Assembly: GCF_001043895.1 (NCBI RefSeq)
Contig: NZ_JTHF01000015.1
Coordinates: forward strand, 28,763-92,762
Source of the DNA: Methylobacterium indicum
GTDB lineage: Bacteria > Pseudomonadota > Alphaproteobacteria > Rhizobiales > Beijerinckiaceae
Direction: 5' to 3'
DNA length: 64,000 nt
In this document: positions 9,319 to 19,397 of the stretch, piece by piece
How positions within the stretch are numbered: the stretch's first letter is position 1
How the letters are laid out: each line of letters begins with the position of its first letter
Program-made: the position numbers and the translations under genes
The notes under the pieces: model-generated
The model's input: the letters and a program-made list of their open reading frames with translations, nothing else
What the model was told of the DNA's origin: nothing
Database searches by the model: none

Positions 9319-11219
9319 CCGCGGGCATGACGAACAACGCGACGACATCGATCTTGCGCGGCACGATCCTGGCGGTCGATGACGAACCGGATATCTTGGT
9401 CGCCCTCGAGGACCTGCTCGAGGACGAGTACCGGGTGCTCACCACCAGCCGGCCGGCCGAGGCCCTGGAGATGATCGCCGCCGAGCCCGACATCGACGTC
9501 ATCCTGTCCGACCAGCGCATGCCGGGCCTGACCGGCGACGCCCTGCTGGCCCAGGCCCGCGAGATCTCGGATGCGCAGGCGATCCTGCTCACCGGCTACG
9601 CCGACATCTCGGCAGTGGTCTCGGCGCTCAACCGCGGCGGCATCACCGGCTACGTCACCAAGCCCTGGGACCCCTCGCTCCTGCGCAACGCCGTGCGGGC
9701 CGCCCACGAGCGCCACCGCCTCGCCCGCGAGCTCGCCACCGAGCGGGCCCTCCTGCGCGGCCTCCTCGACCATTCGGGCGATGCGATCGCGTTCAAGGAC
9801 GCGCAAGGCCGCTATCTTCGCCTCAACGCCCGCATGGCGACGCGGCTCGGTGCATCGTCGGCCGAGTCCTGCCTCGGCCGCCGCGAGGCGGAGGTCGCCG
9901 GCCCGGCGAGCGAGGCGGCCGAGGCTGCCGATCTGGCGGCGATCGCCTCCGGCGCGCCGACCGAGACCACGGTGGCGAGCGGCCCCGAGGCGGCCCCGAC
10001 CTGGAACCACGTCACCCGCGTGCCGATCCGCGACGCCACCGGCGCGGTGGTGAACCTCGCGGTGATCGAGCGCGACGTCACCGAGCAGCGCCTGCTCGAG
10101 ACGCGCCTGCGCCAGGCCGACAAGATGCAGGCGCTCGGCACCCTGGCGGGCGGCGTCGCGCACGACTTCAACAACCTGCTCACCGCGATCCTCGGCAGCC
10201 TCGAACTCGCCCAGCCGAAGGTGGCGGGGGATGCCAGGCTGTCGCGGCTGATGGGCAACGCCACCCAGGCGGCGCAGCGCGGCGCGGCTTTGACCAAGCG
10301 CCTCCTCACCTTCAGCCATCGCCGCGAGCTCCAGGCCCGCACCGTCGACCTCAACGCGGTAATCCGCGGCATGGACGACCTACTCGGGCGCAGCCTGGGC
10401 GGCTTCGTCCAGGTCGAGCGCCATCTCGACGACGACCTGTGGCCGGCCCGCGTCGATCCCGACCAGCTCGAACTCGCGATCCTCAACCTCTGCATCAACG
10501 GCCGCGACGCGATGCCGGAGGGGGGCGTCGTCGCCCTCTCGACCCGCAACGAGACGGTGCGGACGAGCGCCGACCCGAACCTGAAACCCGGCGACTACGC
10601 GGTGATCGCGATCCGCGACACCGGGACCGGCATCCCGCCGGAGATTCTCGGCCGGGTGTTCGAGCCGTTCTTCACCACCAAGGGGGTCGGCCAGGGCACG
10701 GGCTTAGGCCTCGCCATGGTGTTCGGCCTCGTCCAGCAATCCGGCGGCACGATCCGCATCGACAGCGAGGTCGGTCACGGCACCACCGTGCTCCTCTACC
10801 TGCCGCGCTCCCACGAGGCGGTCGCGGCAGCCCCGGTGGCGGCGAGCGCCCCCGCCCCGGCGCCGCGCCGGGCCCGGATCCTGGTGGTCGACGACGATCC
10901 CCAGGTCCGCCACGTCACCGCCTCGTTCCTCAGCGGCTTCGGCTACGACGAGACCGCGGTGCCGAGCGGCGAGGCGGGGCTCGCGCGGCTGGAGGCCGAG
11001 CGGTTCGACCTCGTCGTCGCCGACCTGGCGATGCCCGGGATGAGCGGCCTCGACCTCGCCGAGGCGGTGCGCCAGCGCTGGCCCGCCCTGCCCTTCCTCC
11101 TCGTCACCGGCCACGCCGAGGCGGCCCGGATCCCGGCGGATTTCTCCGTCCTGGAAAAGCCGTTCCCGTCCGCCGACCTGGCCGCCCGGGTCGCGGCCCT
11201 GCTCGCGCCGGAGGGGTGA
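9315..11219 (+). CDS. Hybrid histidine kinase, REC-PAS-HisKA-HATPase-REC
   Basis: A 634-residue soluble kinase. The N-terminal receiver (AVDDEPDILVAL, acceptor D66 in ILSDQRMPG) belongs to the RpfG/HnoC-like group, with LTGYAD and VTKPWD motifs. It is followed by a PAS domain (about 140-260), HisKA with LAGGVAHDFNNLLTA (His about 282), HATPase (NLCINGRDAMPEGG, GTGLGLAMVFGLV), and a second receiver (about 520-634, acceptor Asp in VVADLAMPGMSG). The start overlaps the preceding kinase stop by 4 bp (ATGA), so it is the last gene of the chemosensory operon. A GC-rich hairpin follows 66 bp downstream. Confidence 0.9.
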   Translation: MTAGMTNNATTSILRGTILAVDDEPDILVALEDLLEDEYRVLTTSRPAEALEMIAAEPDIDVILSDQRMPGLTGDALLAQAREISDAQAILLTGYADISAVVSALNRGGITGYVTKPWDPSLLRNAVRAAHERHRLARELATERALLRGLLDHSGDAIAFKDAQGRYLRLNARMATRLGASSAESCLGRREAEVAGPASEAAEAADLAAIASGAPTETTVASGPEAAPTWNHVTRVPIRDATGAVVNLAVIERDVTEQRLLETRLRQADKMQALGTLAGGVAHDFNNLLTAILGSLELAQPKVAGDARLSRLMGNATQAAQRGAALTKRLLTFSHRRELQARTVDLNAVIRGMDDLLGRSLGGFVQVERHLDDDLWPARVDPDQLELAILNLCINGRDAMPEGGVVALSTRNETVRTSADPNLKPGDYAVIAIRDTGTGIPPEILGRVFEPFFTTKGVGQGTGLGLAMVFGLVQQSGGTIRIDSEVGHGTTVLLYLPRSHEAVAAAPVAASAPAPAPRRARILVVDDDPQVRHVTASFLSGFGYDETAVPSGEAGLARLEAERFDLVVADLAMPGMSGLDLAEAVRQRWPALPFLLVTGHAEAARIPADFSVLEKPFPSADLAARVAALLAPEG

Positions 11220-11233
11220 GGCGCAGTAGCGAC

Positions 11234-11258
11234 CGATCTAAGACGGTCGATCTAAGAC
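11234..11258. repeat. Direct repeat CGATCTAAGAC, two copies, period 14
   Basis: CGATCTAAGAC occurs at 11234-11244 and again at 11248-11258, within the 204-bp intergenic region between the last chemosensory gene and the RND adaptor gene. Phasing is 14 bp. It could be a regulator binding site or only a local duplication; nothing further can be said from sequence. Confidence 0.5.
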
Positions 11259-11285
11259 GACAGTCGTGTATCGCCCGCGGCACAG

Positions 11286-11309
11286 CGGGCCCGGAACTGT
11301 TCGGGCCCG
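11286..11309 (+). terminator. Hairpin after chemosensory operon
   Basis: Two copies of the self-complementary octamer CGGGCCCG (11286-11293 and 11302-11309) flank an 8-nt loop and are followed by ATTTCCATT. This gives an 8-bp all-GC stem 66 bp past the last stop of the chemosensory operon. There is only a short T run, so termination efficiency is uncertain. Confidence 0.5.
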
Positions 11310-11423
11310 ATTTCCATTCACGCTTGCGTCAGCAAAATTGGCTAGACGTTGCCCGCGCGTTGCCGATCGGTCATGCCCGGTCCGCCGCAGCAACACGCCC
11401 GCCGACGATAGAGTGTGACGACC

Positions 11424-12650
11424 ATGGCCCGGACGCTGAGACTGAGCACCCAAGTCGTCGTCCTGGCCGTCGTGGCCGCCGGCGCGGTCTTCGCCTATCC
11501 GTACCTGCGCCCGGGCCATCGCCAGGAGCCGGTCGTCACCTTCGCGGAGGTGCCGGCCAAGCCGGCGGCCGGCAAGGCCTTCACCCTCACGGCGTCGCAG
11601 CTCGCGACGGTGTCGAGCGAGCCGGTGGTCAAGCGCCAGTTCTTCGAGGAGATCGCCACCGAGGGCAAGATCGGGGTCGACGAGTACATGGCGACGCCGG
11701 TCTTCTCGCCCTATCCCGGCCGCGTCATCGCGATCTTCGCCCGCACCGGCGAGCAGGTGAAGCGCGGCCAGCCGCTGTTCTCGGTCCAGGCCAACGAGAT
11801 GGTCCAGGCCCAGAACGACTATCTCGCCGCCCTCAACGTCCTGAACAAGAGCCGCTCGCAGCTGACTTTCGCGCAGGCCGCCGAGAAGCGCCAGCGCGAC
11901 CTCTACGAGACCCGCACCACCACCCTGCGCGAGCTGCAGGTCGCCCAGAACGACCTGACGTCGGCCACCAACGACAACCGCACCGCCGAGGTCGGGCTCG
12001 AGGCGGTACGCAACCGCCTGCGGATCCTGGGGCTTCGCGACGAGGAGATGGCCGCGCTCCAGAAGGGCTCGGCGATCAACCCCGACACCCCGATCAACGC
12101 GCCGCTCAGCGGCACCATCATCCAGCGCAAGATCGGCCCGGGCCAGTATGTCGGGTCGAGCGGCGACCCGTCCTACATCATCGGCGATCTGTCGAAGGTC
12201 TGGCTCATCGCGCAGCTGCGCGAATCCGATGCCGCCAAGGTCGAGATGGGTGAGAAGATCACCTTCCGGGTGCCGGCCCATCCGGAGACGACCTTCGAGG
12301 GGAAGATCAACTTCATCGGCACCTCGGTCGATCCGGCGACGCGGCGCATCACCGTGCGGGCCGAGATCGACAACAAGCAGGGTCTGCTCAAGCCCGAAAT
12401 GTATGCGAGCGTGCGCATCATCAACGAGCGCGAGAACCTGTCCCACGCCGTGCCCCGCGCCGCGGTGATCCTGGAGGGCAACAAGGCCAGCGTCTGGGTC
12501 CTGCGGGCCGACAACTCGGTCGAGAGCCGGCCGGTCCGGGCCGGGATCGTCGAGGGCTCGACCGTCGAGATCCTCGATGGCCTGAGGGAGGGCGAGCGGG
12601 TGATCTCCCGCGGCTCGCTCTTCATCGACCGGATGTCGACCCAGAGCTGA
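11424..12650 (+). CDS. RND efflux periplasmic adaptor subunit (CzcB/CusB type)
   Basis: Membrane-fusion protein that links an inner-membrane RND pump to an outer-membrane channel. An N-terminal membrane anchor (about residues 7-25) is followed by a lipoyl half-motif (ATPVFSPYPGRVIAIFARTGEQVKRGQPLFSVQ), a helical hairpin (about 125-205), the second lipoyl half (INAPLSGTIIQRKIGPGQYV) and beta-barrel segments (VWLIAQLRESDAAKVEMG). I chose the ATG at 11424; a GTG at 11415 is in frame. The pump gene follows after 45 bp. No outer-membrane channel gene is adjacent. Confidence 0.9.
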   Translation: MARTLRLSTQVVVLAVVAAGAVFAYPYLRPGHRQEPVVTFAEVPAKPAAGKAFTLTASQLATVSSEPVVKRQFFEEIATEGKIGVDEYMATPVFSPYPGRVIAIFARTGEQVKRGQPLFSVQANEMVQAQNDYLAALNVLNKSRSQLTFAQAAEKRQRDLYETRTTTLRELQVAQNDLTSATNDNRTAEVGLEAVRNRLRILGLRDEEMAALQKGSAINPDTPINAPLSGTIIQRKIGPGQYVGSSGDPSYIIGDLSKVWLIAQLRESDAAKVEMGEKITFRVPAHPETTFEGKINFIGTSVDPATRRITVRAEIDNKQGLLKPEMYASVRIINERENLSHAVPRAAVILEGNKASVWVLRADNSVESRPVRAGIVEGSTVEILDGLREGERVISRGSLFIDRMSTQS

Positions 12651-12695
12651 CGCGCTCCCCGCCCTCGTTCTCTTCAGCATTTCGGATCAACGGCC

Positions 12696-15600
12696 ATGAC
12701 CGGCATCGTCGGCCTCGCCCTGCGCCAGCGCGCCCTCGTCGTCCTGGCCTTCGTGGCCCTGATGGTGGGCGGGCTCGCCGCGTTCCAGAGCCTCAACATC
12801 GAGGCCTATCCCGACCCGACGCCGCCGATGGTGAACGTCATCACCCAGGCGCCGGGCCTCTCGGGCGAGGAGATCGAGCGCTACATCACGGTACCGATCG
12901 AGGTCATCACCTCGGGGCTCCCCGACCTCAAGCAGGTCCGCACCGTCTCGCTCTACGGCCTGTCCGACGTGAAGCTGCAATTCGGCTTCGCCAACAGCTA
13001 CCGCGAGGCCGAGCAGCAGGTGCTCAATCGCCTCGCCCAGCTCGACACCCTGCCGAACGGCGCCAAGCCCACGATCTCGCCGGTGAGCCCGATCGGCGAG
13101 ATCTTTCGCTACAAGCTCGTCGCGCCGGAGGGCTACAGCGTCCTCGATCTCAAGACGCTCCAGGACTGGGTCCTGCGCAAGCGCTTCCGCGCCGTGCCGG
13201 GCGTCATCGACGTGATCGGCTGGGGCGGCAAGACCAAGACCTTCGAGATCGGCGTCGACCTCGACCGGCTGATGGCCCACGGCCTCACCCTGTCGGGGGT
13301 GGTGAAGACCCTCAACGACAGCAACCTCAATGTCGGCGGCAACCGCATCACCCTGGGGAGCCAGTCCGCGGTGGTGCGCGGCGTCGGCCTGATCCGCTCC
13401 GTCGACGACATCGGCGAGACGGTGCTGTCGCAATCGGGCGGTGCGCCGGTGCTGGTGAAGGATGTCGCCACCATCACCATCGGCCACCAGCCGCGGCTCG
13501 GCATCGCCGGGATGAACGAGGACGACGACATCGTCCAGGGCATCGTGCTGATGCGCCGGGGCGAGCGCTCGACCCCGTCGATCGAGGCGGTGAAGGCCGA
13601 GGTCGCGAAGATCGAGGCCGCCGGCATCCTGCCGCCGGGTGTCAGGATCGAGCGGATCTACGACCGCGCCGACCTCATCGCCGTCACCACCCACACCGTC
13701 CTGCACAACATGATGGTCGGCATCCTGCTGATCCTCGTCGTGCAGTGGCTCTTTCTCGGCAACCTGAGGAGCGCGCTCATCGTCGTCGCGACGATTCCGT
13801 TCGCGCTGTTCTTCGCCGTCATCATCCTGGTGGTGCGGGGGGAGTCCGCCAACCTCCTGTCGGTCGGCGCGCTCGATTTCGGCCTCATCGTCGACGGCAC
13901 CGTCATCATGGTCGAGGCGATCTTCCGCCGCCTCTCGGGCCACGGCCCGCCGCTGGCGCCGGGGCTCGCCGGGGCCAAGGGGATGCCGCGAAAGCTCGGG
14001 CTGATCGCGCTCGCCTCCTCCGACGTCAGCCGCTCGATCGTCTTTGCCGCCATCATCATCGTGACCGGCTTCCTGCCGCTGTTCACGCTGTCGGGCGTCG
14101 AGGGCAACATCTTCGGGCCGATGGCCCAGACCTACGCCTACGCGCTGGCGGGCGGCCTCATCGCCACCTTCACGGTGACGCCGGTCCTGTCGGCCTACCT
14201 GCTGCCCGACCACATCCACGAGGTCGAGACGATCCTGGTCCGCGCCCTCGACCGGCTCTACCGGCCGGTGATCCGGGCGGCCCTGGGGCATCGCACCCTG
14301 ACGCTGGGGCTGGCCGGCCTCATCTTCCTCGGCGTGGCCGTGGAGGGGCGCAATCTCGGCCTCGAATTCCTGCCCAAGCTCGAGGAGGGCAACCTCTGGA
14401 TCCGCGCCACCATGCCGGCGACGATCTCGCTGGAGGAGGGCAACCTCTACGTCAACCGGATCCGCCGGGTGATCGCCGAGGTGCCGGAGGTCGAGCGGGT
14501 GGTCTCCCAGCACGGAAGGCCCGACGACGGCACCGACGCCGCCGGCTTCTTCAACGGCGAGTTCTTCGCGCCCTTGAAGCCCGCCGAGCAGTGGCGCGAG
14601 GGCATGAGCAAGGACGCGATGACCGGCGCCCTGCTGGAGCGGCTGCGCACCGAGTTCCCGGGCGTCGAGTTCAACCTGTCGCAGTATCTCCAGGACAACG
14701 TCGCCGAGGCGGTGTCGGGCATCAAGGGCGAGAACTCGTTCAAGGTGTTCGGGCCCGACCTGCAGAAGCTCACCGACGTGGCGCGCGAGGTCGAGGCCGT
14801 CCTCAAGCGCGTGCCGGGCGTCACCGATCTCGGGGTGTTCACCTCGCTCGGCCAGCCGACGGTGCAGATCAACGTCGACCGCATCCGGGCCGCCCGCTAC
14901 GGCCTGACGCCGGGCGACATCAACACCACGGTCCGCACCGCGATCGGCGGCGATTCGGCGGGCGAGCTCTACGACACCGGCAGCGAGCGCCACTACCCGA
15001 TCGTCGTGCGGCTGGCCTCGCAATACCGCCAGAGCGTCCGCGCCATCCGCGAATTGCGCATCGCCGGGCAGACCCAGGGCGGCGCGACCGTCCAGATCCC
15101 GCTCAACGCCGTCGCGGATGTCGAGCTGGTCTCGGGCCCCGCCTACATCTACCGCGAGGGCCAGGAGCGCTATCTGCCGGTCAAGTTCAGCGTCCGCGAC
15201 CGCGACCTTGGCAGCACGATCATCGAGGCCCGCGAGCGGGTGGCGCAGGAGGTCAAGCTGCCGCCGGACTACCGGCTGGAGCTGGTCGGCGAGTTCAACA
15301 ACATGCAGGGCGCGCTCGCCCGGCTGTCGGTCACGGTGCCGCTGGCGATCCTGCTGATCGCGGTGCTGCTCTTCGTCAATTTCGGCTCGGTCGTCGACAC
15401 GCTGCTGGCGCTCTCGGTGATCCCGATGGCGGTGGCCGGCGGCGTGGTGGCGCTCGCCGTCACCGAGACGCCGTTCTCGGTCTCGGCGGCGATCGGCTTC
15501 ATCGCGCTCTTGGGCATCGCGGTGATGGACGGCATCATCGTGCTCACCCACTACAACGCGCTGATCGCCCGCGGCGAGGAACGGGCCGAAGCGATGCTGA

Positions 15601-15869
15601 AGACCTGCCTCACCCAGATGCGGCCGGTGGTGATGACCTGCGTCGTCGCCGGCGTCGGTCTCCTGCCGGCGGCCTTCTCGGCCGGCGTCGGCTCGCAGGT
15701 GCAGAAGCCCCTGGCGCTGGTGGTGGTCGGCGGCATGAGCCTGGCGCCGGTCCTGATCCTGATCATCCTGCCGGTGCTGATCATGCTCTTCTCCCGCCGC
15801 CGGCCGGCGGCGGTGCATCTCCTGGCCGAGCCGGGCCTGCCGGCGCCCGCCGGCGCCGCGACGCACTGA
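12696..15869 (+). CDS. Heavy-metal efflux RND pump, CzcA/CusA family
   Basis: Proton-driven inner-membrane exporter of 1057 residues, normal length for the family, with the 12-TM RND layout and two large periplasmic loops. TM1 is near residues 12-30. TM4 carries DFGLIVDGTVIMVE (about residue 390), matching the DFGxIxDG charged signature of the heavy-metal (HME) RND subfamily rather than drug pumps. The adaptor gene upstream is probably co-transcribed. Whether it moves Co/Zn/Cd, Cu/Ag or something else cannot be decided by eye. Transcription appears to stop at a strong hairpin 32 bp after the stop codon. Confidence 0.93.
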   Translation: MTGIVGLALRQRALVVLAFVALMVGGLAAFQSLNIEAYPDPTPPMVNVITQAPGLSGEEIERYITVPIEVITSGLPDLKQVRTVSLYGLSDVKLQFGFANSYREAEQQVLNRLAQLDTLPNGAKPTISPVSPIGEIFRYKLVAPEGYSVLDLKTLQDWVLRKRFRAVPGVIDVIGWGGKTKTFEIGVDLDRLMAHGLTLSGVVKTLNDSNLNVGGNRITLGSQSAVVRGVGLIRSVDDIGETVLSQSGGAPVLVKDVATITIGHQPRLGIAGMNEDDDIVQGIVLMRRGERSTPSIEAVKAEVAKIEAAGILPPGVRIERIYDRADLIAVTTHTVLHNMMVGILLILVVQWLFLGNLRSALIVVATIPFALFFAVIILVVRGESANLLSVGALDFGLIVDGTVIMVEAIFRRLSGHGPPLAPGLAGAKGMPRKLGLIALASSDVSRSIVFAAIIIVTGFLPLFTLSGVEGNIFGPMAQTYAYALAGGLIATFTVTPVLSAYLLPDHIHEVETILVRALDRLYRPVIRAALGHRTLTLGLAGLIFLGVAVEGRNLGLEFLPKLEEGNLWIRATMPATISLEEGNLYVNRIRRVIAEVPEVERVVSQHGRPDDGTDAAGFFNGEFFAPLKPAEQWREGMSKDAMTGALLERLRTEFPGVEFNLSQYLQDNVAEAVSGIKGENSFKVFGPDLQKLTDVAREVEAVLKRVPGVTDLGVFTSLGQPTVQINVDRIRAARYGLTPGDINTTVRTAIGGDSAGELYDTGSERHYPIVVRLASQYRQSVRAIRELRIAGQTQGGATVQIPLNAVADVELVSGPAYIYREGQERYLPVKFSVRDRDLGSTIIEARERVAQEVKLPPDYRLELVGEFNNMQGALARLSVTVPLAILLIAVLLFVNFGSVVDTLLALSVIPMAVAGGVVALAVTETPFSVSAAIGFIALLGIAVMDGIIVLTHYNALIARGEERAEAMLKTCLTQMRPVVMTCVVAGVGLLPAAFSAGVGSQVQKPLALVVVGGMSLAPVLILIILPVLIMLFSRRRPAAVHLLAEPGLPAPAGAATH

Positions 15870-15900
15870 CCGGCGGGACACCCCTGTTTCCGTCCAGACG

Positions 15901-15942
15901 CGAGAAGGGCCGGTTCGACGAGAGTCGAACCGGCCCTTCTCG
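15901..15942. terminator. Perfect 19-bp bidirectional hairpin between RND pump and ilvC
   Basis: CGAGAAGGGCCGGTTCGAC at 15901-15919 pairs perfectly with 15924-15942 across a 4-nt GAGA loop. It lies between two convergent genes and can serve both strands. A second small hairpin (CCCGG-aaa-CCGGG, 15945-15957) follows. Confidence 0.8.
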
Positions 15943-15969
15943 TACCCGGAAACCGGGCTTCGTCCACGA

Positions 15970-16000
15970 CGCGCCGCGGCCCGGGGAGGGCCGCGGCGCG
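15970..16000. terminator. 13-bp hairpin 3' of ilvC
   Basis: CGCGCCGCGGCCC (15970-15982) pairs perfectly with 15988-16000 across a 5-nt loop, 9 bp beyond the ilvC stop on the minus strand. The stem is very GC-rich but no U tract follows, so it may act as a stabilising 3' end or a Rho-assisted stop. Confidence 0.55.
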
Positions 16001-16009
16001 TGACGCGGC

Positions 16010-17243
<1,234 letters not shown>

Positions 17244-17792
17244 ATGACGCAGCGGGCGGGACCCGCCGAACTGGTGGCGTTCTGGCGCGAGGCGGGACTC
17301 GACCGCTGGTTCACCGCCGATCCGGCCTTCGACGCAGCCTGCCGGGCCTACCGGCCGCTGCACGAGGCGGCGGCGCGGGGCGAACTCGCGGCCTGGGAGG
17401 CGACGCCGGAGGGCGCGCTCGCCCTGGTGCTGCTCCTCGACCAGTTTCCCCGCAACCTCTTTCGCGGCACGCCCCGGGCCTGGGCGACCGACGCAGCGGC
17501 GCTGGCGGCGGCCGAGCGCGCCCTTGCCCGCGGGCACGACCGGGCGATCGAGCCGGGCTTGCGCATCTTCCTCTACATGCCGCTGACGCATGCCGAGGAT
17601 CGGGATTTGCAGGAGCGCAGCGTCGCGCTCTTTGCCGCCCTCGGCCTGCCCGTGCACCTGGAAGCGGCGATCGAGCACCGCGACCTGATCCGCCGCTTCG
17701 GCCGCTTTCCCCACCGCAACGCGGTGCTCGGCCGGCCCGAGACGGCGGCCGAGCGGGACTATCTGGCGGGGGAGGGCGCCTTCCGGGGCTAA
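17244..17792 (+). CDS. DUF924 family protein
   Basis: A 182-residue protein of the widespread DUF924 family (alpha-helical, TPR-like fold, function unknown). Typical signatures are visible: VAFWREAGLDRWF near the start, FDAACRAYRPLHEAA, LVLLLDQFPRNLFRGTPRAWATDAAAL, and FLYMPLTHAEDRDLQERSVALF. I chose the ATG at 17244 because GGAGG precedes it at ideal spacing; in-frame GTG 17205 and ATG 17229 are possible. It is monocistronic and convergent with the GST gene. Confidence 0.88.
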   Translation: MTQRAGPAELVAFWREAGLDRWFTADPAFDAACRAYRPLHEAAARGELAAWEATPEGALALVLLLDQFPRNLFRGTPRAWATDAAALAAAERALARGHDRAIEPGLRIFLYMPLTHAEDRDLQERSVALFAALGLPVHLEAAIEHRDLIRRFGRFPHRNAVLGRPETAAERDYLAGEGAFRG

Positions 17793-17812
17793 GCGGATTT
17801 CGCCGGAGTGGA
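17792..17812. repeat. Dispersed intergenic repeat, copy A
   Basis: AGCGGATTTCGCCGGAGTGGA begins at the stop codon of the DUF924 gene. A second copy with two changes is at 38300-38320. Both are intergenic, which suggests a small dispersed repeat family rather than a coding motif. Confidence 0.5.
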
Positions 17813-17829
17813 CCCCCGCGGCGGCCGGG

Positions 17830-18477
17830 TCACGCGGGCAGCGGCAATCCCTCGCGCGCGAAGGCGCGCTGCACCGCCGGGCGGGCGGCCATGCGGCGGG
17901 CGTGGTCGGTCCAGTACGGGAACTGGCGGGCCATGTCGTAGCCGAGCACCTGGCCGCGGCCCCAGTGCCAGAACACCAGGAGGTAGGGGTCGGCGACGCT
18001 GTAGTGCTCGCCGGCGGCCCAGCCGCCGCGGGAGAGCCCGACCTCGATCATCGTCCACAGATCGGCGCAGGTCTCGAAGCCCTTGGCCTTCACGTCCTCG
18101 ATCGCCGCCTCGTCGGTGGCGTAGCGCTCGGCCCGCCGGATATGGGCGTAGGCGGGGTGGATGGTGGAGGACAGCCAGGCCAGCCACTCGGCGCACCGCG
18201 CCTCCTCGCGCGGGTCCTCCGGCCACAGGCCCGCCTGCGGGTGCCGGCGTGCGATGTAGCGCAGGATCGCCGGGTTCTCGGTCAGCACCCAGTCGCCCTC
18301 GGCCAGCGCCGGCACCCGGCCCTTCTGGTTGATGGCGAGGTAGCGGCCGCCGCGCTGCTCGGCGGTGGCGAAGTCGACCTTCACCGCCTCGAAGGCCGCG
18401 CCGGTCTCCTCGAGGGCGATGTGGGGCGCGAGCGAGCAGGCGCCCGGCGAGTAGTAGAGCGTGAGGGTGTCGGACAA
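17830..18477 (-). CDS. Glutathione S-transferase, beta class
   Basis: Conjugates glutathione to electrophiles, or acts as a glutathione-dependent reductase. The N-terminal thioredoxin-fold domain begins LTLYYSPGACSLAPHIALEETG, the classic beta-class pattern with the Cys in PGxCS that forms a mixed disulfide with glutathione. VPALAEGDWVLTENPAILRYIA supplies the gamma-glutamyl-binding E/S-type motif. A helical C-terminal domain follows (about 90-210). No ATG fits: the likely start is TTG at 18477, preceded by GGGAGG. Length 215 residues is normal. Confidence 0.87.
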   Translation of the reverse strand: MSDTLTLYYSPGACSLAPHIALEETGAAFEAVKVDFATAEQRGGRYLAINQKGRVPALAEGDWVLTENPAILRYIARRHPQAGLWPEDPREEARCAEWLAWLSSTIHPAYAHIRRAERYATDEAAIEDVKAKGFETCADLWTMIEVGLSRGGWAAGEHYSVADPYLLVFWHWGRGQVLGYDMARQFPYWTDHARRMAARPAVQRAFAREGLPLPA

Positions 18478-18584
18478 CGGAGGCCTCCCGGCGCGCCGCG
18501 ATCGCCCCGGTCGTGCGGGGCGCGGGCGCCCCCGTCCCTTACCGCGAAGAAGCCCCCGCGGGGTACCGCGCCGCGCGCGGGGCC

Positions 18585-19397
18585 TCAGGCCGAGACCTGC
18601 GGGCGGGCCGCGACGCCGGCCGCCGGGCGGGACCGCCGCATCAGCATCCAGGCGAGGGCGCACAGCACGATCGCGCCCTGGACGATCAGCGCCTCCCAGC
18701 TGCCGTTGAAGCCGAGATCGGTGACGAAGTCCGGCACGCCGTCGTTGTGGACCGGCACCAGCACCTGCTCCTGCAATTCCTGGATCGCCGCGCCGACGAG
18801 GCGCAGGCCCATCACGAACAGGAAGGCGGAGGTGAGGAGGAAGACCGGGCGCAGGGGCAGCCGCAGGGCCAGCCACTGCATCGCCACGAACATCGCCGCG
18901 AGCGCCGCGGCCGCCACCACGAGGCCGCCGAGCAGCGAGGCGTCGAAGCCGCCGACGGTGCGGGCGAGGGCGTGCAGGAACAGCACCGTCTCGGCGCCCT
19001 CGCGGAACACCGCCAGGAAGGCGATGCCGGCGAGCGACAGCACCGTTCCGGCGCCCATCGCCCGCTCGGCCATGCGGTTGATCTCGGCCTTCCAGGCCGC
19101 CGGGTCCTGGCGCAGGAAGAGCCAGCCGCTCATCGTGAACATGAGCGCGGCGGCGACCACGATGACGCCGGCCTCGATCAGGTCGTTGTGGTTGCCGTCG
19201 AAGAAGGTCTCGAACACCCAGGCGAGGCCGAAGCTCGCCAGCACGGCGAGGCCGGCCCCGGCATAGACCGGGCGGATCTTCTCCGCTGCGCCGGCCCGGC
19301 GCAGGAAGGCCGCCAGGGCCGCCACGACCAGCATCGCCTCCAGGCCTTCGCGGAACAGGATGGTGAAGGCCTGCGCGAAGGTGGATCCGTCGGCCAT
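18585..19397 (-). CDS. FTR1/EfeU-family iron permease
   Basis: Inner-membrane high-affinity iron permease, 270 residues with about seven TM helices. The two REGxE iron-coordinating motifs are intact: REGLE at 16-20 and REGAE at 132-136. The C-terminus (LMRRSRPAAG...) is cytosolic and short. No EfeO, EfeB or P19 partner gene is adjacent, so it may work alone or with distant partners. An Irr-like box lies 121 bp upstream, which suggests iron-responsive expression. Confidence 0.9.
   Translation of the reverse strand: MADGSTFAQAFTILFREGLEAMLVVAALAAFLRRAGAAEKIRPVYAGAGLAVLASFGLAWVFETFFDGNHNDLIEAGVIVVAAALMFTMSGWLFLRQDPAAWKAEINRMAERAMGAGTVLSLAGIAFLAVFREGAETVLFLHALARTVGGFDASLLGGLVVAAAALAAMFVAMQWLALRLPLRPVFLLTSAFLFVMGLRLVGAAIQELQEQVLVPVHNDGVPDFVTDLGFNGSWEALIVQGAIVLCALAWMLMRRSRPAAGVAARPQVSA

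Noticed and set aside
12696..15869. Considered as a multidrug (AcrB-type) pump
   Set aside because: The TM4 motif DFGLIVDG is that of heavy-metal RND pumps and the adaptor is CzcB/CusB-like.
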